Assembly: GCF_018130825.1 (NCBI RefSeq)
Contig: NZ_JAFCJS010000001.1
Coordinates: forward strand, 1,178,001 to 1,242,000
Direction: 5' to 3'
Origin: Bradyrhizobium liaoningense
Lineage (GTDB): Bacteria > Pseudomonadota > Alphaproteobacteria > Rhizobiales > Xanthobacteraceae
Length of the DNA stretch: 64,000 bases
In this document: in pieces, positions 34,234 to 43,401 of the stretch
Position numbering within the stretch: position 1 is the stretch's first letter
How the letters are laid out: each line of letters opens with the position of its first letter
Position numbers and translations under genes: made by a program
Notes under the pieces: generated by a model
Databases searched by the model: none
Told to the model about the DNA's origin: nothing
The model's input: the letters and a program-made list of their open reading frames with translations, nothing else

Positions 34234-35517
34234 ATGACAATGGCGTCCGATCCGAAAATGAACCCGCAATCCGGCCTTCTCTCCGCGGAAGCCAACCAGG
34301 CTGCCGCGCTCGCTGCTTACGGCGGCGTGCTCACCGTCGATCTCGACGCGATCATCGCCAACTGGCGCAAGCTCGAGAAGACCGCGGTGCCGGCCGAATG
34401 TTCGGCGGTGATCAAGGCCGACGCCTATGGCTGCGGTGCCGAGCAGGTCGCGCGCGCGCTGAGCAAGGCCGGCTGCAAGACCTTCTTCGTCGCCACCATC
34501 GAGGAAGCGCGCAAGGTGCGCGCGGCCGTGCCGGAGCCCACGATCTACGTGCTCGGCGGCTATTTCCAGAACACCGGCGAGCACTACGCCCAGATCAACT
34601 GCCGGCCCGTGATCGGCGATCTCAACGAGCTCGCCGAATGGGACGTGTTCTGCCGCCGCACCGGCTGGAACGGCGGCGCCGCGATCCACATCGACACCGG
34701 CATGAACCGGCTCGGGCTGACGTTATCGGAAGCGCAGGCGATCATCCCCCGCATCAATGCCGGCGATCACGGCATCACGCTCGTCATGAGCCATCTGGTC
34801 TCGGCCGAGCAGCTCAACAGCCCGGTCAACGCCAAGCAGCTCGCTTCCTTTCGCGGCATCGCCAGCGAATTCTCCGGCGTGCCGGCGGCGCTCGCCAACT
34901 CGTCCGGTATTTTCCTTGGCGCACCCTTCCAGTTCGATCTGGTGCGGCCGGGCGCTGCGCTCTACGGCGTCAACCCGACGCCGGAGGCCGACAATCCGAT
35001 GCAACAGGTGGTCGACCTCAAGGCGCGCATCGTGCAGATCCGCAATGTCGAGCGCGGCGAGGGCGTCGGCTATGGCGGCACCTGGACCGCGCGGCGGCCG
35101 ACGAAACTGGCGATCATCGCGGTCGGCTATGCCGACGGCTATTTCCGCGCCGCCAGCTCCAACGACGGCACCCGCGGAGCCGAGGTGATCGTCGCGGGCA
35201 AACGCTGCCCCGTCGCGGGCCGCGTCTCCATGGATTTGATTGCGATCGACATCACGGATCTGCCGCCGAACGCCGTACGTCGCGGCCACATGGTGACGCT
35301 GCTCGGCGAAGGCATCACCGTCGACGAGCTCGCGCATCATTTCGGCACCATCGGCTACGAGGTGCTGACCAGCCTCGGCCATCGCTATGCCCGCGTCTAC
35401 AAGGGCGGCAATGTGGTCGAGCCGCTGGCAAAGCCGGCTCCGGCGACGGCAGCCGAGCAGCCGCCCTCACCGCCGCCGATCGAGCAGCCGGCGGCCCCGC
35501 CGCCGCTGCCGAGCTAA
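34234..35517 (+). CDS. alr: Alanine racemase
   Basis: 427 residues. The PLP lysine is Lys61 in SAVIKADAYGCGAEQVA; the second catalytic residue is the tyrosine of GVGYGGTW. It interconverts L- and D-alanine for peptidoglycan. The C-terminus carries an extra Pro/Ala tail of about 30 residues (PAPATAAEQPPSPPPIEQPA) not needed for the fold. The N-terminus has about 28 residues before the barrel. Follows dnaB by 56 nt. Confidence 0.95.
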   Translation: MTMASDPKMNPQSGLLSAEANQAAALAAYGGVLTVDLDAIIANWRKLEKTAVPAECSAVIKADAYGCGAEQVARALSKAGCKTFFVATIEEARKVRAAVPEPTIYVLGGYFQNTGEHYAQINCRPVIGDLNELAEWDVFCRRTGWNGGAAIHIDTGMNRLGLTLSEAQAIIPRINAGDHGITLVMSHLVSAEQLNSPVNAKQLASFRGIASEFSGVPAALANSSGIFLGAPFQFDLVRPGAALYGVNPTPEADNPMQQVVDLKARIVQIRNVERGEGVGYGGTWTARRPTKLAIIAVGYADGYFRAASSNDGTRGAEVIVAGKRCPVAGRVSMDLIAIDITDLPPNAVRRGHMVTLLGEGITVDELAHHFGTIGYEVLTSLGHRYARVYKGGNVVEPLAKPAPATAAEQPPSPPPIEQPAAPPPLPS

Positions 35518-35528
35518 ACCACCCGCGC

Positions 35529-35747
35529 CTACTTCTTCTTCCTGCTGTCCAGCGCTGCCTTGCAGGTGGCGCTGAGCTGGTCGCGCTTGGCGTTGAGGCA
35601 GGCGACGATGCCGCCGCCCGGCGCGATGCCGGCGCAGAATTTGTCATAGTCCGCCTTGCACGCGCCGCGCGTTTCGGCTGACTGTGCCGAAGTGGCCCCG
35701 GAGAACGCGACGACGAACGCAATAGCGGCAAAGCTCAACTTGGACAT
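35529..35747 (-). CDS. Small secreted cysteine-rich protein
   Basis: 72 residues. A signal peptide (MSKLSFAAIAFVVAFSGATS) is followed by ACKADYDKFCAGIAPGGG, then ACLNAKRDQLSATCKAAL. The four-cysteine spacing resembles the Cys-rich FGFR/Golgi-type repeat (PF00839) seen in short bacterial periplasmic proteins. Function unknown. It converges on alr with an 11-nt gap and is divergent from xth. Confidence 0.75.
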   Translation of the reverse strand: MSKLSFAAIAFVVAFSGATSAQSAETRGACKADYDKFCAGIAPGGGIVACLNAKRDQLSATCKAALDSRKKK

Positions 35748-35787
35748 TGTTTCTCCGGAGACGGAAGGCAGGAGCCGGTAGCTCTAC

Positions 35788-36558
35788 ATGAAGATCGCGA
35801 CATTCAACATCAACAACGTCAACCGCCGCCTGCCCAATCTGTTGGCATGGCTGCGCGCGGCAAAGCCCGATGTCGTCGCGCTGCAGGAGTTGAAGGCAAG
35901 TGATGGCGAATTTCCGGCCGCAGCCATCGAAAAGGCCGGCTACGGCGCAGTGTGGTGTGGACAAAGGACCTGGAACGGCGTCGCCATCCTCGCCCGCAAC
36001 GCCGAGCCGGTGCTCACACGCGATCACCTGCCGGGCAACCGCGACGATCACGAGGCGCGCTACATCGAGGCCGCGGTGCGCGGCATCATCGTCACCAGCA
36101 TCTACTTGCCGAACGGCAATCCGCAGCCGGGACCGAAATTCGACTACAAGCTCGACTGGTTCGCACGCCTCAGGCGCCACGCGAAAAGCTTCATCAAGCA
36201 GGACCTGCCCGTGGTGCTCGCCGGCGACTACAACGTCGCGCCCACTGAAATCGACATCTATCCGACGCGTTCGTGGGACAAGGATGCGTTGATCCAGCCG
36301 AAAAGCCGCGCGGCGTTTGCCTCGCTGGTCGAACAAGGCTGGTGCGATGCGATCCGCGCGCTATATCCGGACAAGCGCATCTACACGTTCTGGGATTACA
36401 AGCGAAACCGCTGGCCTCGCGATGCGGGGCTCCGGCTCGATCATCTGCTGCTCAGCCCTGCCCTGGCTTCACGCCTCGCGAAAGCCGGTGTCGACAAGAA
36501 GGTGCGTGCCGAGGATGGCGCGAGCGATCACGCGCCGGCGTGGTTGGTGTTGAAATAA
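35788..36558 (+). CDS. xth: Exodeoxyribonuclease III
   Basis: 256 residues. The start MKIATFNINNVNRRLPNLLA with ALQELKASDGEFP, the motif VVLAGDYNVAPTEIDIY and the C-terminal GASDHAPAWL carry the metal-binding and catalytic Asn, Glu, Asp and His of the AP-endonuclease/ExoIII family. It repairs abasic sites and 3' blocked ends. Its 3' end is followed at once by a palindromic repeat. The paralogous xthA/exoA forms cannot be separated by eye. Confidence 0.93.
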   Translation: MKIATFNINNVNRRLPNLLAWLRAAKPDVVALQELKASDGEFPAAAIEKAGYGAVWCGQRTWNGVAILARNAEPVLTRDHLPGNRDDHEARYIEAAVRGIIVTSIYLPNGNPQPGPKFDYKLDWFARLRRHAKSFIKQDLPVVLAGDYNVAPTEIDIYPTRSWDKDALIQPKSRAAFASLVEQGWCDAIRALYPDKRIYTFWDYKRNRWPRDAGLRLDHLLLSPALASRLAKAGVDKKVRAEDGASDHAPAWLVLK

Positions 36559-36567
36559 CGACGATCT

Positions 36568-36684
36568 CGTAGGGTGGGTTAGGTTTGCGGACTGCGCGAA
36601 GCGCAGACCGCAAAGCGTAACCCACCACTTCTATCTCCGCGGATCTGAACAGGGGTGGATTACGCTTCGCTAATCCACCCTACG
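36568..36684. repeat. GTAGGGTGGG-type double-hairpin repeat
   Basis: Outer arms CGTAGGGTGG (36568-36577) and CCACCCTACG (36675-36684) are perfect complements. Inside, GTGGGTTA...TAACCCAC (36574-36625, with further stems TTTGCGG and CTGCG) and GGGTGGATTA...TAATCCACCC (36653-36680) form two hairpins. It lies between convergent genes and may work as a bidirectional terminator or stabiliser. Confidence 0.85.
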
Positions 36685-36696
36685 GCCGAGATCGGA

Positions 36697-37512
36697 TCAC
36701 CGCCCGTAATAGTCCTGCACCGTGTCCCACGCCGCCTTCTGCAGCAGCTGCGTCGTCTCCGCATGCAGCCCCATGTTGTAGGAATTGCCGACCGGCGTGC
36801 GGCCGCTCAGCGCGGCGAATGTCACGCACGCGGCCAGATACGTGCCTGCCGGACTCGGATGCCGCTTGTCCGGCGCATAGAGATTGAGCTCGGGCACAAG
36901 CTTGCGCACGCGCGCGAAGGCGAGACCGGCGGGAATGACGAGCGCATCATTGGCGTTGCCGGCGAGCGTATAGGCCTCGGCCAACGCTTCCGTCATCTCC
37001 GGCTTGTCGGCATAGGCCCAGGACATAAAAAACACCGGCCGCATGTCGTGGGCGCGGACGATCTCGCTGTCCTTCTTCGCGAAGGTCGTGAACGCGTCCT
37101 TCAATTGCGGATGGATCGGGCACTGGCTGCAATCCATCATCACGACGGCGTCGTACTGCCTGCCCGGCTTGTTGAAGATCACGACGTTCTGCTCGTCGAA
37201 GGAATAGGCGCCGATGCCGGCCGGCCGCAGCAGATTCTCCATGTCGTGCCAGTCGAGGCCGGAGCCGCCGATCGTGACCATGGTGTTGCGATAGGCCGCC
37301 TTGTTGGCGGCATCGGCTGCCCGCTCCATGAAGGTGAGATGCCCGGGCATGCCGTTGTTGTAGTAGAAGAAGCTGTTGCCGACGAACAGCGCCGCCTTGG
37401 GGAAGTCAGGTCCGAGCGACGTGACCTTCGGCTTGGTCTGCGCCTGTGCATTGAAGCCGGTTGCAACGGCCAGACACATTGCAAGCACCACTCGCGCAAA
37501 GAGACGCATCAT
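36697..37512 (-). CDS. Secreted SGNH-type hydrolase-like protein
   Basis: 271 residues. Signal peptide to about residue 24. LFVGNSFFYYNNGM resembles block I of SGNH hydrolases with the serine after GN, and APDKRHPSPAGTYLAACV resembles block V with the Asp-His pair. GGSGLDWHDM may be block II. The natural substrate is unknown; esterases and sugar deacetylases share this fold. Transcribed alone towards a palindromic repeat. Confidence 0.7.
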   Translation of the reverse strand: MMRLFARVVLAMCLAVATGFNAQAQTKPKVTSLGPDFPKAALFVGNSFFYYNNGMPGHLTFMERAADAANKAAYRNTMVTIGGSGLDWHDMENLLRPAGIGAYSFDEQNVVIFNKPGRQYDAVVMMDCSQCPIHPQLKDAFTTFAKKDSEIVRAHDMRPVFFMSWAYADKPEMTEALAEAYTLAGNANDALVIPAGLAFARVRKLVPELNLYAPDKRHPSPAGTYLAACVTFAALSGRTPVGNSYNMGLHAETTQLLQKAAWDTVQDYYGR

Positions 37513-37607
37513 GGATTTCCTCCCGTTTTTCTAGAGCCGGAAACAAACCAGCTTTTCAAAACGACCTCAAGAGGAGGTCGCGCAGCAGAGAGGCGCGCCT
37601 TTCACGC

Positions 37608-37976
37608 TCACCACAAATTCTTACCGTCGATCATGTTCACCGCCACCGCATCGAGATCGAAATCGTCGAACAGGCGCGCGTTCACCGCGACCTTGGGATT
37701 GTCGAAGTCGGGCTTGCCGCTCGACCAGTCCGGCGATTCCGAATATGTGCCGCAGCCGCAATTGGCGCAGAAGTGATGTTTGACCGTGCGGCTGCCCCAG
37801 AGATAGGTCGCGACATTGTCCGCCGGTGACAGCAGGCGAAACTGCGCCGGCGTGTAATAGGCCCACAGCGCGCCGCGCTTGGCGCAGAGCGAGCAGGTGC
37901 AGCGCGTGACGCCCGAAGGCGCCTCCGTCACCTCGAACACCGTCTCACCGCAATGACAGCTTGCCTCGATCGGCAT
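37608..37976 (-). CDS. GFA family protein (glutathione-dependent formaldehyde-activating-like)
   Basis: 122 residues. Zinc-binding cysteines occur as CHCGET, CTCSLCAKRGAL and FCANCGCGTYS, the standard GFA/CENP-V pattern. Family members bind zinc and glutathione adducts; most have no tested role, so formaldehyde metabolism should not be assumed. It stands alone, leftward, with 95 nt to the SGNH gene. Confidence 0.88.
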   Translation of the reverse strand: MPIEASCHCGETVFEVTEAPSGVTRCTCSLCAKRGALWAYYTPAQFRLLSPADNVATYLWGSRTVKHHFCANCGCGTYSESPDWSSGKPDFDNPKVAVNARLFDDFDLDAVAVNMIDGKNLW

Positions 37977-38214
37977 GACCCGCTCTCCCCGTTTGTCAGG
38001 AGATGGTCGTAGCCGGCCGCTGCTGCCAACATGCTGTCAGCAGCAAGGCTCGTCGGCGGCTTCCTTGGTCGGTCCAACAAAAACACGAAAAACAACCCCA
38101 TGCACAGTAGCCGGCCCTAGGCGATTCAATGCCTTAGCAGCACTTGTTGAAGCCCTCGCCCGCCTCCCGGCCAAGCGACCGAACCCCTTGACCTCGGCCG
38201 CTTGGTTAGCATAC

Positions 38215-38236
38215 TGGTCTGACCAAGATCAGACCA
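38215..38236. promoter_or_regulatory. Operator of the FadR-type regulator
   Basis: TGGTCTGA-ccaaga-TCAGACCA, perfect 8-nt arms. It contains TGGTCTGACCA, which fits the TGGTnnnACCA half-site layout known for FCD-type GntR regulators. It ends 12 nt before the gntR start, so autoregulation is likely. Confidence 0.7.
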
Positions 38237-38248
38237 AACGGGATTGGG

Positions 38249-38989
38249 ATGGAGCTCAAGCGGACCACTGAGGGCGAAAAAGGGTTCGAGAAGGTGTTCG
38301 CCTTCCTGCGCGAGCGCCTGCTTGCGGGCTCGCTCAAGCCGGGCGACCGCCTGATCTCCGAACGCGAGCTGGCAACCCTGCTTGGCGTCAGCCGACCGAT
38401 CGTCCGCGAGGCGCTGCGCGCCCTCACCGTGCTCGGCATCGTCGAGATCCGCGATCGCATCGGCACCGTGGTGACCCGGCCTGATGTCTCCGTGCTGAAC
38501 GACTTCTTCACCTTCGCGCTGGCCCAGCAGGCCGACATGCTCGACGACGTCATGCAGGCGCGCGTCGCGATCGAATGCCAGGCGATCCGGCTCGCCTGCG
38601 AGCGCGCCAACATTGCCGATTTCGAGCGCCTGCAGCGCGCGCTCGCCAGGATCGGGGAGACGATCGACGAAGCCGATGCCGGCGGCATGGCCGATTTCGA
38701 ATTCCATCGCGCCATCGTCGTCGCATCGCATTCGGAGACGCTGACGGTGCTGCACTCTTCGATGGCGGGCCTGTTGACGCATTCGCATCGCAGCCGCCGC
38801 GAGCTGGTGCAGGCCTTCCCGTCGATGAAGACCTATCTGATCGACGACCACCGCCGCATCTTCGAAGCCGTCATCGCGCGCGATCCCGAGCGCGCGGACG
38901 CGACGCTGCGCAAGCATTTTGCCATCGGCGACGAATACCGGCGGCGCGCCGTCGTCGGCGACATCGACAAGACCAGCGCCTCGCGCTGA
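38249..38989 (+). CDS. GntR/FadR (FCD domain) transcriptional regulator
   Basis: 246 residues. Winged-helix domain with LKPGDRLISERELATLLGVS and RPIVREALRALTVLGIVEIR, then an FCD domain with the metal-ligand pattern (ARVAIECQAIRLACE, DFEFHRAIVVAS, DDHRRIFEAVIARD). FCD proteins usually sense small organic or sugar acids. First gene of the operon 38249-44319, so it most likely represses these genes and is relieved by their substrate or an intermediate. Operator immediately upstream. Confidence 0.9.
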   Translation: MELKRTTEGEKGFEKVFAFLRERLLAGSLKPGDRLISERELATLLGVSRPIVREALRALTVLGIVEIRDRIGTVVTRPDVSVLNDFFTFALAQQADMLDDVMQARVAIECQAIRLACERANIADFERLQRALARIGETIDEADAGGMADFEFHRAIVVASHSETLTVLHSSMAGLLTHSHRSRRELVQAFPSMKTYLIDDHRRIFEAVIARDPERADATLRKHFAIGDEYRRRAVVGDIDKTSASR

Positions 38990-39032
38990 TCGCTGACGAA
39001 CCAAGAAACTAACCAAGAAACGGATCGATAAC

Positions 39033-39932
39033 ATGGGACGGAACGACAAGGGCATTGTCGGCTTCATCGGCATCGGCACGATGGGCCGGGAGATGGTGCG
39101 CAACCTGCTCAAGGCCGGCCACGCCGTGCGCGCCTTCGATCTTAACGAGACCGCACTCACCGATAGCGTCAAGGACGGCGCGACGCGCGCCAACAGTCCC
39201 GCCGATGCCGCTGAAAGCGCCGACATCGTCATCACCATGCTTCCCGACACGCCGCATGTCGAGGCGACCATTTACGGCGAGCACGGCCTGCTGAAGTCTC
39301 CTCCATCAGGCAAGCTCATCGTCGACATGAGCACGATCTCACCGGTCGCGGTCCGCCGCATCCATGCCGACCTGCAGAAGGTCGGCGTCGGCTTCATCGA
39401 CGCGCCGGTCTCAGGCGGGCCCGTGGGCGCCAAGAACGCGGCGCTCTCGATCATGGCCGGCGGCGATGCGGCTGCCTTCGCGCAGGCCGAGCCGTTCTTC
39501 CGCGCGATGGGCACCACCATCACCCATGTCGGCGCGGCAGGCGCCGGCCAGACCGTGAAACTCTGCAATCAGCTGATCTGCGGCATCAACATCCAGGCGA
39601 TCTGCGAAGCGCTGGCGCTCGGACGCGCTTCGGGCCTCGATCTCAACCTGCTGCGCCATGTGCTGCTCGGCGGCTCCGCCGCCTCCTGGATGCTGGACAA
39701 GCTCGGCCCGGCGATGATCGCGGGCGACGTATCCGCCGGCTTCCGGATTGATCTGCAGCTCAAAGACCTGCGCCTGGTGCAGGAGCACGCGCAGGCATTG
39801 AACGTGCCGCTGCCCGGCACCGCGCTGGTCACCAGCCAATATGTCGATGCGCGCGCCCATGGCGAAGGCAGCAACGGCAACCAGGCGCTGTTCCGTGTCT
39901 ATGACCGCATGACCAACCAGACCACCGGCTGA
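39033..39932 (+). CDS. NAD(P)-dependent beta-hydroxyacid dehydrogenase (HIBADH family)
   Basis: 299 residues. Rossmann motif GFIGIGTMGREM, substrate motif DAPVSGGPVGAKN and the catalytic lysine in GAGQTVKLCNQ. The family includes tartronate semialdehyde reductase, 3-hydroxyisobutyrate dehydrogenase and L-threonate/D-erythronate dehydrogenases. Given rpiB and rbsK downstream, a sugar-acid dehydrogenase is a reasonable guess but not proven. Second gene of the operon, 43 nt after the regulator. Confidence 0.88.
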   Translation: MGRNDKGIVGFIGIGTMGREMVRNLLKAGHAVRAFDLNETALTDSVKDGATRANSPADAAESADIVITMLPDTPHVEATIYGEHGLLKSPPSGKLIVDMSTISPVAVRRIHADLQKVGVGFIDAPVSGGPVGAKNAALSIMAGGDAAAFAQAEPFFRAMGTTITHVGAAGAGQTVKLCNQLICGINIQAICEALALGRASGLDLNLLRHVLLGGSAASWMLDKLGPAMIAGDVSAGFRIDLQLKDLRLVQEHAQALNVPLPGTALVTSQYVDARAHGEGSNGNQALFRVYDRMTNQTTG

Positions 39933-39942
39933 AGCAACGGCG

Positions 39943-40626
39943 ATGAGCCTGCAACTCGACTTTCCCGCAGTGCTGGAGCGTTGGCCGAGTTTTCTCGCCG
40001 GCGCCGTCCTCACGCTGGAGCTGGCGGCCTTCGCGACGGTGCTCGGCGCCCTGCTCGGCACGCTCGCGGCGGTCGGGCGCGGCACGCACAACGCGCTGAT
40101 CGCAGGCGCCTGCAAGGCCTATGTCGAGACCATCCGCAACACGCCGCTCCTGGTGCAGATCTTCCTGGTCTATTTCGGCCTCGCCAGCCTGGGGCTGAAG
40201 TTCTCCGCCTTCGCGGTCGCGGTGGCCGCGCTGACCATCAATGTCGGCGCCTACACCGCCGAGATCATGCGCGCCGGCTTCGAGGCGATCCCGCGCGGAC
40301 AGATCGAGGCGGCCGAAGGGCTGGCGCTGTCGCGGCTCCAGATCTACTGGCACATCATCCTGCTCCCGGCAGTCGAGAAGGTGTATCCGGCGCTGACCAG
40401 CCAGTTCGTGCTCTTGATGCTGGCCTCCTCGGTCTGCTCGCAGATCTCGGCCGAGGAGCTCACCGCGGTCGCCAACTACATCCAGTCGGACACCTATCGC
40501 GCGTTCGAGACCTACATCATCGTCGCCGTGCTCTACGTCATCCTGTCGCTGGTGATGCGCGCGGGCTTCTGGGGCCTCGGCCTCGTGCTGTTCCCGCGCC
40601 GGCGCAAGCTCGGCACGCCGCTGTGA
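39943..40626 (+). CDS. Polar-amino-acid-type ABC transporter permease 1
   Basis: 227 residues, HisM/GlnP class, with about five membrane segments. The EAA loop [20 protein letters not shown] and YVETIRNTPLLVQIFLVYFG are standard. It pairs with the next permease to form a heterodimeric channel. It starts 10 nt after the dehydrogenase gene and ends 1 nt before permease 2. Confidence 0.92.
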   Translation: MSLQLDFPAVLERWPSFLAGAVLTLELAAFATVLGALLGTLAAVGRGTHNALIAGACKAYVETIRNTPLLVQIFLVYFGLASLGLKFSAFAVAVAALTINVGAYTAEIMRAGFEAIPRGQIEAAEGLALSRLQIYWHIILLPAVEKVYPALTSQFVLLMLASSVCSQISAEELTAVANYIQSDTYRAFETYIIVAVLYVILSLVMRAGFWGLGLVLFPRRRKLGTPL

Positions 40627-40627
40627 G

Positions 40628-41302
40628 ATGAGCATGGGCGGACATCTCAACATCAATCATCTGATGTTCCTCGGCCAGGGCGCGCTTTGGACCATCGGCC
40701 TGTCGGTGATCGCGCTGATCGGCGGTGGCATCGTCGGCTTCGTCATCGCGCTCGCGCGCATCTCGCCGCTGAAGTCGGTGCGGCTCGCCAGCGCAACCTA
40801 TGTCCAGCTCGTTCAGGGTACGCCGCTGCTCGTCATCCTGTTCCTCGGCTATTTCGGCCTCGCCGCTATCGGCCTCAAGGTCTCGCCGCTCACGGCCGCA
40901 AGCGCCTCGCTGACGCTCTACGTCGCCGCCTATCTCGGCGAAATCTGGCGCGGCTGCATCCAGTCCGTGCCGAAGCCGCAATGGGAGGCCGCCGAAGGCC
41001 TCGCGCTGACCCGGACCCAGCGCATGATGAAGGTGATCCTGCCGCAGGCGATCCGCATCGCGACGCCGCCGACTGTCGGCTTCATGGTGCAGATCATCAA
41101 GAACACCTCGCTCGCCTCGGTGGTCGGCTTCGTCGAGCTGATGCGCTCGGGCCAGATCGTCAACAACTCGCTGTTCGAGCCGTTCGCCATCTACGCCATC
41201 ATCGCCGTCACCTATTTCGCCATGTGCTATCCGCTGTCGCTGTTCAGCCAGAGGCTGGAGCGGCGGATGGGGCGCGGCAGGTCCAACCTCGCACCGGCCT
41301 GA
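40628..41302 (+). CDS. Polar-amino-acid-type ABC transporter permease 2
   Basis: 224 residues, same class. [20 protein letters not shown] and the EAA loop [20 protein letters not shown] are visible. About five membrane segments. It is followed by the ATPase gene after 1 nt, so the transporter genes are tightly coupled. Confidence 0.92.
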   Translation: MSMGGHLNINHLMFLGQGALWTIGLSVIALIGGGIVGFVIALARISPLKSVRLASATYVQLVQGTPLLVILFLGYFGLAAIGLKVSPLTAASASLTLYVAAYLGEIWRGCIQSVPKPQWEAAEGLALTRTQRMMKVILPQAIRIATPPTVGFMVQIIKNTSLASVVGFVELMRSGQIVNNSLFEPFAIYAIIAVTYFAMCYPLSLFSQRLERRMGRGRSNLAPA

Positions 41303-41303
41303 C

Positions 41304-42062
41304 ATGCAGCAGAACGCTATCTCCTCCGAACCCATCGTGTCGCTCCGCGACGTGCAGAAGAGCTTCGGCCCGCTCAGGGTGCTCGACGGCGTCTCCTTTG
41401 CCGTCGAACGCGGCGAGGTGCTGGCGCTGATCGGCCGCTCCGGCTCCGGCAAGAGCACGGCGCTGCGCTGCATCGACCGTTTCGAGAAGGTCGACGGCGG
41501 CGAGATCGTCGTCTGCGGCCACCGCGTCGACCGTCCCGACGTCGACCTGCGCGCATTGCGCCAGGACGTCGGCATCGTGTTCCAGAGCTACAATCTGTTT
41601 CCGCATCTCACGATCGAGCAGAACATCACGCTCGCACCTTGCGCGGTGAAGGGCATTGCGACGGCCCAGGCCAGGGATCTCGCGCGAAAAGTGCTGGCGC
41701 AGGTCGGGCTCGAGGAGAAGCTGCACGCCTATCCCGAGCAACTCTCCGGCGGCCAGCAGCAGCGCGCGGCGATTGCCCGCTCGCTGGCGATGCAGCCGAA
41801 GGTCATGCTGTTCGACGAGGTCACCTCCGCGCTCGATCCCGAGCTCACCGCCGAGGTGCTGAAGGTGATCGAGCAACTCGCGGCCGACGGCATGACCATG
41901 GTGATGGTCACCCACGAGATGGGCTTTGCCAAGGGCATCGCCGACCGGATCGTCTTCATGCATCGCGGCAAGGTCCACGAGACCGGACCCGCCTCGATCC
42001 TGACGTCGCCGACCACGCCCGAACTCACGCAATTCGTGGGGACGGGAAATCTAAAATCATAA
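41304..42062 (+). CDS. Polar-amino-acid-type ABC transporter ATPase
   Basis: 252 residues. Walker [10 protein letters not shown], signature LSGGQQQR, Walker [13 protein letters not shown] and the H-loop in [11 protein letters not shown]. It powers uptake through the two permeases before it. In this family the ATPase gene normally sits with its binding-protein gene, as here. Confidence 0.95.
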   Translation: MQQNAISSEPIVSLRDVQKSFGPLRVLDGVSFAVERGEVLALIGRSGSGKSTALRCIDRFEKVDGGEIVVCGHRVDRPDVDLRALRQDVGIVFQSYNLFPHLTIEQNITLAPCAVKGIATAQARDLARKVLAQVGLEEKLHAYPEQLSGGQQQRAAIARSLAMQPKVMLFDEVTSALDPELTAEVLKVIEQLAADGMTMVMVTHEMGFAKGIADRIVFMHRGKVHETGPASILTSPTTPELTQFVGTGNLKS

Positions 42063-42082
42063 CAGGGAGAGGAGAACCAAGA

Positions 42083-42877
42083 ATGACAAATAGGACATTG
42101 CTGGGCACCGCCGCCGCGTTGTGCGGCCTCATCATGATGGCGGCCACGCCGGCATCGGCCGATCTGCTCGACGACATCACCCAGGCGAAGAAGATCCGCA
42201 TCTCGACCGACCTCGCCATCCCGCCCTCGGGCATGATGGACTCGAGCATGAAGCCGACCGGCTCGGATGTGGAAGTTGCGCAGCTGCTCGCCAAGGACTG
42301 GGGGCTCGAGCTCGAGTTCATCCAGACCACGGGCGCGACCCGCATCCCCAACGTCCTCACCGGAAAGGCCGACATCATCATCTCGACCCTGTCGGTGACG
42401 CCCGAGCGCGCCAAGGTGATCGATTTCACCAAGCGCTATGCGACGCTGCAATCCGACGTCGGCTGCCTGAAGTCGTCGACCGTCAAGGACTGGCCCGACG
42501 TGAAGGACAAGTCGATCGGCGTCTCGCGCGGCACCACGCAGGACACCACCCTGTCCAACATGAAGGACAAGGATCTCAAGATCGCCCGCTACGACGACGA
42601 CGCCACCATGGTGACGGCGGCCGTGTCCGGCCAGGTCGATTGCGTCGGCTCGTCCGCGACGATCATCAACCAGATCGGCGTGAAGAATCCCTCGCGCGTG
42701 TTCGAGTCCCGGATTCCGCTGGCGACCTTCGACCTTGCCATCGGCCTGAAGAAGGGCGAGCAGCGCCTGATGGACAAGCTCAACGCCTGGATCACCGAGA
42801 ACGTCAAGAACGGCAAGCTCAACGCGATCTACAAGAAATTCCACGGCGTCGATCTGCCGGCGGACATGCGTAGCTGA
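42083..42877 (+). CDS. ABC transporter substrate-binding protein, family 3
   Basis: 264 residues from the ATG at 42083, with GGGAGAGGAGAA upstream; an open frame from 41639 is overlap with the ATPase gene. Signal peptide to about ASA-DLL. FTKRYATLQSDVGCL and IGVSRGTTQDTTLSNM resemble the ligand-closing segments of HisJ-like proteins. Two cysteines (VGCLKS, VDCVGS) could form a disulfide. The ligand may not be an amino acid given the sugar enzymes downstream. A 12-bp hairpin follows the gene. Confidence 0.92.
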   Translation: MTNRTLLGTAAALCGLIMMAATPASADLLDDITQAKKIRISTDLAIPPSGMMDSSMKPTGSDVEVAQLLAKDWGLELEFIQTTGATRIPNVLTGKADIIISTLSVTPERAKVIDFTKRYATLQSDVGCLKSSTVKDWPDVKDKSIGVSRGTTQDTTLSNMKDKDLKIARYDDDATMVTAAVSGQVDCVGSSATIINQIGVKNPSRVFESRIPLATFDLAIGLKKGEQRLMDKLNAWITENVKNGKLNAIYKKFHGVDLPADMRS

Positions 42878-42889
42878 AACCAAGGAGAC

Positions 42890-42918
42890 CCGTGACAGCC
42901 GTTTTGCGGCTGTCACGG
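42890..42918 (+). other. Intercistronic hairpin after the binding-protein gene
   Basis: CCGTGACAGCCG-ttttg-CGGCTGTCACGG, a perfect 12-bp stem with no T-run behind it. Such hairpins often protect the 3' end of binding-protein mRNA, giving more binding protein than downstream enzyme. Confidence 0.7.
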
Positions 42919-42945
42919 CCATTGCCAAATCAAGAAGGACATCAC

Positions 42946-43392
42946 ATGCGTCTCGTCATCGGATCCGACCACGCCGGCTGGCCGCTCAAACAGACTGTCA
43001 TCGACCACATCCGCAAGCTCGGCCACGAGATCGTCGACGTCGGCTCCTATGACGACAAGCCAGTGGATTTCCCCGATATCGCGCGGGCGGTGGCGCAGAA
43101 GGTGACCTCGGGCGAAGCCGCGCGCGGCATCATGGTCTGCGGCACCGGCGTCGGCGCCTCGATCGCCGCCAACAAGATGAAGGGCATCCGTGCCGCGGTC
43201 TGCCACGACGTGCATTCGGCGCATCAGAGCGTCGAGCATGACGATGTGAACGTCATGTGCATCGGCGCGCAGATCGTCGGCGCCTGGCTCGCGGTCGACC
43301 TCGTCTCGTCCTACCTCTCTGCCGAGTTCTCCACCGACGAGGATTTCCGCCGCCGCGTCGAGAAGCTGCGCGTCATGGACGAGCAAGGCTGA
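42946..43392 (+). CDS. rpiB: RpiB/LacA-type sugar-phosphate isomerase
   Basis: 148 residues from the ATG at 42946. The start MRLVIGSDHAGWPLKQTVID and MVCGTGVGASIAANKMKGIR carry the family phosphate- and base-site residues, with a cysteine at the proton-transfer position. RpiB interconverts ribose-5-P and ribulose-5-P; some relatives use allose, galactose or erythrulose phosphates. The adjacent kinase would supply its substrate. Confidence 0.9.
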   Translation: MRLVIGSDHAGWPLKQTVIDHIRKLGHEIVDVGSYDDKPVDFPDIARAVAQKVTSGEAARGIMVCGTGVGASIAANKMKGIRAAVCHDVHSAHQSVEHDDVNVMCIGAQIVGAWLAVDLVSSYLSAEFSTDEDFRRRVEKLRVMDEQG

Positions 43393-43401
43393 CATCCCCT
43401 C

